From: Lachnospiraceae bacterium UBA7199
Lineage (GTDB): Bacteria; Bacillota; Clostridia; Lachnospirales; Lachnospiraceae
Assembly (NCBI GenBank): GCA_002490775.1
Contig: DKUR01000051.1
Span: 1-12,203 of the forward strand
Reading direction: 5' to 3'
DNA length: 12,203 nt
Shown here: positions 8,007-12,203 of the stretch, piece after piece
Layout of the letters: each line of letters begins with the position of its first letter
How positions within the stretch are numbered: the first letter of the stretch is position 1
The notes under the pieces: generated by a model
The model's input: only the letters and a program-made list of their open reading frames with translations
Database searches by the model: none
Told to the model about the DNA's origin: nothing
Made by a program: the position numbers and the translations under genes

Positions 8007-9832
8007 TGGCAGACAAAATTACCCAGGAAGATCTGGTTTTAGTACTTTCTCAATCCGCATCTCCACGGCTTGACCTGAAAATTGAAGTTTTAGACCAGAA
8101 TCAAAAAATCATGGAAACCATTCATGGGGTGGTAACTGGCAGTATGTCTGTTTCCGGAGAATCGGAGATAAGGCGTACTGCCAGTCTGACCGTCCAGCCA
8201 ACCATAACCGAAAAACTAAAGCTTACCGAAGACAGTCTGCTTTGGCTTAATAAAGATATCCGTATTTTTATCGGCCTGTATAACTGCAGAACCAAACAAT
8301 ATAGATATTATCCTTTAGGGTACTATGTCTACACTGATACCTCAGGCTCCTATGATGCTTCCTCTAACAGTCTTTCCATTAACTGTGCCGATTTCATGAA
8401 AAAACTGGATGGCACAAAAAACGGACAATTAGGCTCACTGCTGATCAGCTATCCGGCGTACAAAGAAAATGCAGAAACAGGGGAAGTGATAGAATATCAT
8501 ACCATACGCGGTGCAGTGATTGAAACTCTGGAAAATCTGGGACATATCACCAATCATCGAATTGACGATATTGGCGAATACAAGGCTATGCCCGAATACA
8601 ATGAACACTGGAAACAGTACAGAGAAGAAAATGAAACCTGGAATGCCATTCCTTTTGATCAGGAATTTTCTTCAGGATGCAATGTGCTGTCCATTTTAAC
8701 TGCCTTCCGGGATCTGTACCCTAATTACGAGATGTTCTTTGATATGGAAACCAACACCTTTATCTGCCAGCTTAAGCCTATGTGCTATGAGGATGACCTA
8801 TACCTGGACAACAGCTTTTTACAAAAGGTGCTGATCTCTGAAAGCACTTCCGTCGACATGACCTCGGTCAGAAACATTTGTGAGGTGTGGGGAAAGGTGA
8901 TAGAAACTGATTTTTATAGTGAAGAATGCACCTATTCCAATCATACTTATTCTGCTACTATTGCCGGATATAAAGACGGGTATTTTAACGGAGACGTAAT
9001 TGCCTTAAAAGTCTCGGCTGCAAACCTGACAGGCGCACAGATCAACATTAATCAGTTCGGAACTGTTCCCATCTACAATGAGGCTGATGACACACCGCTT
9101 GCAGCGGAAGAACTAAAGCCCGGCAATGTTTATGCTTTTAAATTAAAGCGAAGCCGCCCTTCACAAGCTAAACTAGCAGCTAAATCAGCAGCTAATTTAG
9201 CTACTAATAAAGCAGGCGGGGACAAGCAGGATGTAATCAAAGCCTATTTACTGGGGCAATGGCAGGTACACGCCCTGAATGTGCTGACAAACGGAAGAAA
9301 AAGTAAAAAATATGTAACTGACTCCGACGGGCAGGAATATGAATTATACTCCAAAGAATATTTTCAAAAGTTCTATAATTGTCAAAGAGTAGATATGACG
9401 ATTATCCCCAATTCCCCTTTTGTGGTAGAAAAACTTGGTGAAATACCTGATATCAAAACAGGAAGCGAATATGAAAATATTACTTCTGATGATCTTGCAG
9501 CAGACAGAGCCAAGTGGGAAAACTGGAAAAACTGCCGACTCACAGATCATATCACCATCACAACCGCTCTCCTGCCCTTCCTTGATGTAAACAAAAAAAT
9601 ATCCTATAAACCCAGTGACTCGGACAGGGAGTATCAATATATTATAAGTTCTATTTCCCATGATTTTTCAGGCTATACCACCACAATAACTATGTACCGC
9701 TTTTATCCTTTGTATGAAACACTGCTTAATGAAGCTGGTACCCATAAGGTTTTATCTGAATTCAGTCATGGGGTTTTAAGTAAGTACACCCATGATGAGC
9801 TTGCTGCAGTTATCAGTGAAGAAGAACTTTAG
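8006..9832 (+). CDS. Large hub-like tail protein (608 aa), DUF5048-like
   Basis: Probable tail hub or tail-associated protein at the tip of the tube. The N-terminus (LDLKIEVLDQNQKIMETIHG, then VSGESEIRRTASLTVQPTI) has the strand, turn and 'RRT' pattern seen at the start of hub proteins related to gp27/Tal. It is followed by LWLNKDIRIFIGLY and YYPLGYYVYTD, also typical of that fold. The overall sequence recalls the DUF5048 tail proteins of Clostridia phages, though that is recognition by memory only. The middle (about 180-340) is mixed alpha/beta. The C-terminal 100 residues are again strand-rich (DHITITTALLPFLDVNKKIS, QYIISSISHDFSGYTTTITM). Residues about 388-403 are an Ala-rich repeat. I see no peptidase or muramidase catalytic motif, so enzymatic activity is not supported. 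The ATG overlaps the upstream stop by one base (TAATG), indicating translational coupling. A weak GGTGG lies just upstream. Confidence 0.8.
   Translation: MADKITQEDLVLVLSQSASPRLDLKIEVLDQNQKIMETIHGVVTGSMSVSGESEIRRTASLTVQPTITEKLKLTEDSLLWLNKDIRIFIGLYNCRTKQYRYYPLGYYVYTDTSGSYDASSNSLSINCADFMKKLDGTKNGQLGSLLISYPAYKENAETGEVIEYHTIRGAVIETLENLGHITNHRIDDIGEYKAMPEYNEHWKQYREENETWNAIPFDQEFSSGCNVLSILTAFRDLYPNYEMFFDMETNTFICQLKPMCYEDDLYLDNSFLQKVLISESTSVDMTSVRNICEVWGKVIETDFYSEECTYSNHTYSATIAGYKDGYFNGDVIALKVSAANLTGAQININQFGTVPIYNEADDTPLAAEELKPGNVYAFKLKRSRPSQAKLAAKSAANLATNKAGGDKQDVIKAYLLGQWQVHALNVLTNGRKSKKYVTDSDGQEYELYSKEYFQKFYNCQRVDMTIIPNSPFVVEKLGEIPDIKTGSEYENITSDDLAADRAKWENWKNCRLTDHITITTALLPFLDVNKKISYKPSDSDREYQYIISSISHDFSGYTTTITMYRFYPLYETLLNEAGTHKVLSEFSHGVLSKYTHDELAAVISEEEL
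9167..9214 (+). repeat. 12-base tandem repeat, four units, inside the hub-like gene
   Basis: Four consecutive in-frame 12-mers are present: GCTAAACTAGCA, GCTAAATCAGCA, GCTAATTTAGCT and ACTAATAAAGCA. They encode A-K-L-A, A-K-S-A, A-N-L-A and T-N-K-A. The same DNA contains the inverted repeat AGCTAAAT (9178-9185) and ATTTAGCT (9195-9202) around a 9-base loop. Codons here are AT-ending, unlike the surrounding gene. Confidence 0.7.
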
Positions 9833-9840
9833 AAAGGAGA
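9833..9840 (+). promoter_or_regulatory. Shine-Dalgarno that fixes the start of the fibre-type gene at 9846
   Basis: AAAGGAGA directly follows the TAG of the 608-aa gene (9830-9832) and lies 5 bases before ATG 9846. This makes 9846, not the upstream in-frame ATG at 9792, the likely start. Confidence 0.85.
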
Positions 9841-9845
9841 TTGCA

Positions 9846-10430
9846 ATGGCTACATACACGATCTACAAAAGCTTGGAAAAACCGGTCAGTACAGAGCGGT
9901 ATAATGTGAACGTGGCAAATAAAAACTGTGATGTGATTGACGCAGAGCTTCATAAGCTTGACTTAAAAAATGAAAGCCAGGATAATCTGTTGGCAACCAA
10001 AGAAGCGCTAAATACAAAAGCTGACCAGTCCCTGCTGGATGCCCATACTGACAATACCGCCATCCATGTAACCACATCCGATAAGGATAACTGGAATGCT
10101 GCCAAAACCCATGCAGATTCTGCCCATGCCCGCACAGATGCATCAAAGGCAGAGCCTTCAGAAATAAATGGCAATATTATACTAAATGGCATTGAAACCA
10201 CTGTTTACACCCATCCCTCCGGCCCCAATCCTCATAATATTTCAAAAGAGGACATTGGGCTTGGTAATGTGGAAAATAAAAATTCCGCTGCCATAAGGGA
10301 CGAATTAACAAAGGAAAATGTAATTGCCGCATTAGGTTACACGCCCTCTGTAACAGATGGCGGCGGCATCTCTTACTCCGATTCAGAACCAGACGTACTA
10401 TCTTCCGGTATGACCTGGATTGGCAATTGA
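9846..10430 (+). CDS. Tail-fibre-type protein (194 aa)
   Basis: A structural fibre-like protein. The N-terminal part (MATYTIYKSLEKPVSTERYN, VNVANKNCDVIDAELHKLDL) is followed by a short helical segment, SQDNLLATKEALNTKADQSL. Next comes HTDNTAIHVTTSDKDNWNAA, the 'H....HV...dk..WNa' signature that recurs in phage tail and baseplate fibre proteins. The later part carries IGLGNVENKNSAAIRDELTK and ENVIAALGYTP, also a common motif of fibre shafts just before a trimeric tip. No C-terminal receptor-binding domain follows. The protein instead ends SEPDVLSSGMTWIGN, related to the ends of its neighbours. It may therefore be a connector or shaft rather than the host-recognising tip. The start was set at 9846 by the Shine-Dalgarno. 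The upstream ATG at 9792 would overlap the 608-aa gene by about 40 bases and lacks a ribosome site. Confidence 0.82.
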   Translation: MATYTIYKSLEKPVSTERYNVNVANKNCDVIDAELHKLDLKNESQDNLLATKEALNTKADQSLLDAHTDNTAIHVTTSDKDNWNAAKTHADSAHARTDASKAEPSEINGNIILNGIETTVYTHPSGPNPHNISKEDIGLGNVENKNSAAIRDELTKENVIAALGYTPSVTDGGGISYSDSEPDVLSSGMTWIGN

Positions 10431-10437
10431 AAGGAGG
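10431..10437 (+). promoter_or_regulatory. Shine-Dalgarno that fixes the start at 10444
   Basis: AAGGAGG comes immediately after the TGA at 10428-10430 and 6 bases before ATG 10444. It argues against the in-frame ATG at 10420, which would add eight residues (MAIERRKI). Confidence 0.85.
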
Positions 10438-10443
10438 AAAATT

Positions 10444-10773
10444 ATGACGGAATTTTCAAACGAATTTAGCAGCTTTCCTTCCGGGAAAATTACAAAACAC
10501 AACTTTAAGAATATTGACGACAGCATTGCATCCGTAATCAATCAGATCAACTCCCTGCGCAGTCAGGGATTATATAATCAGGCCTCCCGTATCATAGAAA
10601 ATAATGCTGATGTGTTATCTCAATATATTGCTGATGCATCCACTTTCAGGACCTGGGAAGAAGAAATATATAACACCCAAATTTATGCAAAGCAGCAACA
10701 ACAGTCCATCTATTTTGATGACCAGGAGCCTGATTGTATTGATGGAGACGTCTGGCTTGGAGGTGATGCCTAA
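10444..10773 (+). CDS. Small tail-cluster protein, first of two paralogues (109 aa)
   Basis: I do not recognise a named family. The protein is mainly helical (KNIDDSIASVINQINSLRSQ, then LYNQASRIIENNADVLSQYI and FRTWEEEIYNTQIYAKQQQQ). It ends in an acidic stretch with a final QEPDCIDGDVWLGGDA. The core aligns with the next gene: INSLRSQGLYNQASRIIENN here against YNNLISQGCYNAANDFISKQ there, with similar helix lengths and similar acidic C-termini. This suggests a tandem duplication. Its position between the fibre-type protein and the adhesin fits a small baseplate, linker or fibre-attachment subunit, which is inferred from context. Its last codons hold the next gene's Shine-Dalgarno, and its stop overlaps the next start. 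Confidence 0.75.
   Translation: MTEFSNEFSSFPSGKITKHNFKNIDDSIASVINQINSLRSQGLYNQASRIIENNADVLSQYIADASTFRTWEEEIYNTQIYAKQQQQSIYFDDQEPDCIDGDVWLGGDA
10759..10767 (+). promoter_or_regulatory. Shine-Dalgarno embedded in the end of the 109-aa gene
   Basis: GGAGGTGAT encodes Gly-Gly-Asp of the C-terminal WLGGDA and is also a perfect 9-base Shine-Dalgarno for the ATG at 10773. That ATG overlaps the TAA of the 109-aa gene by one base. The arrangement mirrors the one at 7059-7068. Confidence 0.85.
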
Positions 10774-11093
10774 TGTTATGCAACCCTGTATCTTACTACC
10801 CGGAAAAGATTGATGAAATGACATTTTTTCAGGACAATGACATAGAAAAAATGGAAACTATTCATACTTATAACAATTTAATTTCACAAGGCTGCTACAA
10901 CGCCGCAAATGATTTTATCAGCAAACAAGACGGTATTTATGGTTTTTTTGCTGATTTTCTTAATCTCATTGAAAACCGCATCTACAATCTTCAGGCGTTT
11001 CTTCTGCAAAAGCCTCCGAAAAAGCAGCCCTTTGCTACTTTTGATGAGGAAGAAGAACTCCCTGTTGTGGATGAAGATACTATTTGGATTTAA
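10773..11093 (+). CDS. Small tail-cluster protein, second of two paralogues (106 aa)
   Basis: A helical protein whose central part (YNNLISQGCYNAANDFISKQ, then GIYGFFADFLNLIENRIYNL) matches the layout of the preceding 109-aa protein. It also ends acidic and aromatic: ATFDEEEELPVVDEDTIWI. It lacks the final Gly-Gly-Asp. This is understandable if that part of the motif is shaped by an embedded Shine-Dalgarno, because here the next gene lies 70 bases further on with its own ribosome site. The start ATG overlaps the preceding stop (TAATG), so translation should be coupled. The role is unknown. Duplicated small subunits next to an adhesin could form hetero-oligomers or serve successive fibre-attachment steps. 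Confidence 0.75.
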   Translation: MLCNPVSYYPEKIDEMTFFQDNDIEKMETIHTYNNLISQGCYNAANDFISKQDGIYGFFADFLNLIENRIYNLQAFLLQKPPKKQPFATFDEEEELPVVDEDTIWI

Positions 11094-11163
11094 ATATGAT
11101 TGTACACAGTCCTTGGAGAGGGACGATAAACACTACTACTTTATAATACAAGGAGAATAGAAA
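11094..11163 (+). other. 70-base spacer with a small hairpin before the adhesin gene
   Basis: This is the longest gap between genes after the tape measure. A six-pair hairpin is possible at 11109-11124: GTCCTT, loop GGAG, AGGGAC, including one T-G pair. AAGGAG at 11150-11155 is the Shine-Dalgarno for ATG 11164. A TATAAT at 11142-11147 has no convincing partner at the expected distance. Confidence 0.5.
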
Positions 11164-11823
11164 ATGGCAGTTAACGAAACAATTGTAACTGGTAGAAAAT
11201 TTAGAAAATGCATTGATGCAGCAACCAAGGCATGGCAGAGGATATCCTTCTGGACCAAGTCATCTGACGTGGAATTTGAGGACGGAAAAAATGCAGAAAC
11301 AAAATTGGGTGCTATTGACGGAATTACGGATAGTTTGGAGGATACTTCATCACGTTTGGCCGCAAGTGCAAAGGCGGTTAGTACTTTAAATAATAATTTA
11401 GGCGGTTTATCATTTGGAATTGATGGGGATGGTAACTACGGTTACTATAGGGCTGATGGCAGCCTTATCCCTTTTAAAAGCACCTCAATTTACTATTTGG
11501 GGACAGCTTTATCATTTAATATTAAAGATTTACTCCCAAATGTTGATTATAGTTCATTAACCAGTGACAATTTCATCATACAAACTACTGGTTCTTCAGG
11601 CGGTAGTGTCGCTACAAAAGAAACAAAAAATGCTGAACATATCAATATAAATGCTCATCCACCTGCTATATCGTTTCCCTCAATTAGTTATAATGCATCT
11701 ACTGGAATTGCAAGTGTTAATCGCGGAGGAGCCAGATCTTATGTATGGGCTGATTGGGGAGTAGGCGGATTTTACTCAAATATGGCGTATTCAAACCAAA
11801 AAGTTTATCTTGTTATTTGGTAA
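11164..11823 (+). CDS. Tail adhesin with switchable C-terminal domain (219 aa, current form)
   Basis: Probable receptor-binding or host-surface-binding tail protein. Residues 1-77 are the constant part. They include RISFWTKSSDVEFEDGKNAE and TKLGAIDGITDSL, a motif I associate with Clostridia prophage tail proteins, then a helical stalk (SSRLAASAKAVSTLN). N78-L79-G80-G81 marks the junction. Residues 82-219 are the variable tip, starting LSFGIDGDGNYGYYRADGSL and IPFKSTS. It includes SDNFIIQTTGSSGGSV and a Gly/aromatic-rich end, and stops at KVYLVIW. The junction codons coincide with a 19-base site at 11387-11405 that reappears at 12126-12149 in front of two other C-terminal domains. The start ATG has AAGGAG 8 bases upstream. 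The tip is AT-rich (16 of 60 bases G/C at 11521-11580). Inversion would replace residues 78-219 by a 101-residue alternative, giving a 178-aa protein. Confidence 0.85.
   Translation: MAVNETIVTGRKFRKCIDAATKAWQRISFWTKSSDVEFEDGKNAETKLGAIDGITDSLEDTSSRLAASAKAVSTLNNNLGGLSFGIDGDGNYGYYRADGSLIPFKSTSIYYLGTALSFNIKDLLPNVDYSSLTSDNFIIQTTGSSGGSVATKETKNAEHININAHPPAISFPSISYNASTGIASVNRGGARSYVWADWGVGGFYSNMAYSNQKVYLVIW
11387..11405 (+). repeat. Inversion-type site within the adhesin gene (copy 1)
   Basis: TAAATAATAATTTAGGCGG spans the codons for L-N-N-N-L-G-G of the adhesin. It matches the sites at 12131-12149 (+) and 12126-12144 (-) at 18 of 19 positions, differing only at position 6 (A here, T there). To its left the constant gene reads GTACTT rather than the CCGCC arm found at the other sites, so similarity ends where the constant part begins. 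Confidence 0.85.
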
Positions 11824-11830
11824 ATTCAAA

Positions 11831-12136
11831 CTATGGAATTAAATATACAATAACCTTATGCTTATTAACTTTAGTGCCACATATTTTGGGTGTTATTGAC
11901 GTACTAACATTTATATATGCAGTTAATATATCTGTTGCACTGTTATAGCTTTTATAGGGATTTATACTATAAGAAGGCCAATGATATGTTGAACCTACTT
12001 GGTCTTTTAAAAAGCCATTATTAGCAGATGAAGATGCAATTGCACTATTGTATTCAATGACAAAATTATTTACAGTAAAATTTTCATATTCTGGCTTTCC
12101 GTCAGCAGTTTCACCGAAGGAGTATCCGCCTAAATT
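11831..12136 (-). CDS. Silent alternative C-terminal cassette of the adhesin (101 codons, no start)
   Basis: The minus strand from 12136 to 11831 is open for 101 codons and a TAG, but has no start codon or ribosome site. It begins N-L-G-G-Y-S-F-G, parallel to N-L-G-G-L-S-F-G of the expressed adhesin tip, in the same frame relative to the 19-base site. It continues ETADGKPEYENFTVNNFVIE, includes INPYKSYNSATD, and ends KHKVIVYLIP. The expressed tip has DNFIIQ, ISYNASTG and KVYLVIW at corresponding places, so the two are homologous but strongly diverged domains. This cassette lacks the stretch of about 40 residues around YYRADGSLIPFKS present in the expressed form. Upstream the frame runs through the palindrome to a stop at 12158-12160. 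Read as a stand-alone gene it would make no sense. As an alternative tip it fits exactly. Confidence 0.85.
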   Translation of the reverse strand, partial: NLGGYSFGETADGKPEYENFTVNNFVIEYNSAIASSSANNGFLKDQVGSTYHWPSYSINPYKSYNSATDILTAYINVSTSITPKICGTKVNKHKVIVYLIP

Positions 12137-12151
12137 ATAATTTAGGCGGAT
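12124..12151. repeat. Perfect 28-bp palindrome shared by two head-to-head silent cassettes
   Basis: The left half is ATCCGCCTAAATTA and the right half is its exact reverse complement, with the axis between 12137 and 12138. It consists of two 19-base sites of opposite direction (12126-12144 on - and 12131-12149 on +) overlapping by 14 bases. Each site starts a different cassette with codons for N-L-G-G. The symmetry ends at 12123/12152. Confidence 0.9.
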
Positions 12152-12203
12152 GTCAGCTTACGCAGGAAGGTGAAGATTTTTATATCGTAGGTGCTGATTC
12201 AGT
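12139..12203 (+). CDS. Third adhesin C-terminal cassette, partial (cut by window end)
   Basis: From 12139 the + strand reads N-L-G-G-C-Q-L-T-Q-E-G, then EDFYIVGADSV, up to the window edge, with no start codon. The N-L-G-G junction and the 'YY/FY...ADGS or ADSV' segment correspond to the expressed tip, where GYYRADGSLIPF follows N-L-G-G at a similar distance. It is a third alternative tip, oriented like the expressed one. Only 21 codons are visible. Confidence 0.78.

Larger units (their letters stand above)
11387..12149. mobile_element. Invertible DNA segment of a multi-cassette (shufflon-like) system
   Basis: The segment holds two C-terminal coding cassettes facing each other, with stops at 11821-11823 (+) and 11831-11833 (-) only 7 bases apart. 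It is bounded by inverted copies of a 19-base site. Exchange between the site centres (about 11393/11394 and 12137/12138) would invert about 744 bp. It would join the constant adhesin part in frame to the cassette now silent. The 28-bp palindrome at the right end would be regenerated, because any two cassettes placed head to head across this site recreate it. A third cassette begins beyond the right site, so the array continues outside the window. The recombinase gene is not in view. Known analogues by architecture are the phage Mu/P1 tail-fibre inversion segments and the R64 and p15B multi-inversion systems. Confidence 0.85.

Noticed and set aside
9792..9845. Upstream ATG at 9792 for the fibre-type protein
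   Set aside because: It lies inside the 608-aa gene without a ribosome site, whereas ATG 9846 follows AAAGGAGA at ideal spacing.
10420..10443. Upstream ATG at 10420 for the 109-aa protein
   Set aside because: It overlaps the previous gene and has no ribosome site. ATG 10444 is preceded by AAGGAGG.
11142..11147. TATAAT as a -10 promoter box for the adhesin
   Set aside because: No -35-like hexamer lies 16-18 bases upstream (the nearest TTGGAG is 23 bases away). Transcription would also begin inside the ribosome binding site.
11754..11948. Plus-strand open frame of 64 codons crossing the two cassette stops
   Set aside because: It is a frame shadow of the expressed tip and of the complementary strand of cassette 2, with no ribosome site.
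11831..12136. Minus-strand frame as an independent small gene
   Set aside because: It has no start codon or ribosome site, an in-frame stop lies just upstream at 12158-12160, and it begins exactly at the shared junction motif.
12124..12151. Palindrome read as a bidirectional transcription terminator
   Set aside because: It has no T-run after either arm, its centre is AT-only, and both arms encode the N-L-G-G junction matched at 11387-11405. A recombination site explains it better.
11164..12203. Diversity-generating retroelement (template/variable repeat)
   Set aside because: The alternative tips differ throughout and not just at adenines of one template, no reverse transcriptase is visible, and the copies are inverted, which fits inversion instead.

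Overview
The window looks like the tail and baseplate/adhesin module of a tailed bacteriophage or prophage from a low-to-mid GC Firmicute, most likely a gut Clostridia/Lachnospiraceae host. This rests on the dense one-strand gene order, strong AGGAGGTGAT-type ribosome binding sites, 0-1 base overlaps between genes, and protein styles I associate with Lachnospiraceae prophages (tape measure C-terminus, 'FWTKSSDVEFEDGK' adhesin motif, 'ALGYTP' fibre motif). No integrase, lysis, capsid or attachment site is in view, so prophage versus free phage cannot be decided.

Layout, all on the + strand until the end: 1-119 is non-coding or the edge of an unseen gene; 120-5531 is a very long (1803 aa) tape measure protein with an AT-rich first third and a more GC-balanced remainder; 5564-5821 is a small conserved-looking tail protein; 5854-7071 is a tail protein with fibronectin-like and jelly-roll-like regions; 7077-8006 is a baseplate/distal-tail-like protein; 8006-9832 is a large hub-like tail protein; 9846-10430 is a tail-fibre-type protein; 10444-10773 and 10773-11093 are two small tandem paralogues; 11164-11823 is a tail adhesin. 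Four of these proteins (405, 194, 109 and 106 aa) end in the same short 'EP...W(L/I)G' style tail.

The most striking region is 11387-12203. The adhesin gene has a constant 77-residue N-terminus followed by N-L-G-G and a variable C-terminal domain. Directly after its stop codon lies a second, start-less C-terminal domain on the opposite strand (11831-12136), which also begins N-L-G-G. Back to back with it begins a third one on the + strand (12139 to the window end), again N-L-G-G. The DNA at these junctions is the same 19-bp site (18/19 identical), and the two silent cassettes share one perfect 28-bp palindrome at 12124-12151. This is the architecture of a multi-cassette DNA inversion system (shufflon): flipping about 744 bp would swap the adhesin tip from 142 to 101 residues without disturbing the reading frame. 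The recombinase and probably more cassettes should lie just beyond the right edge.

Together the genes appear to build the tail tube ruler (tape measure), the tail tip/baseplate (85, 405, 309 and 608 aa proteins), fibre-associated parts (194, 109 and 106 aa) and a switchable receptor-binding tip.
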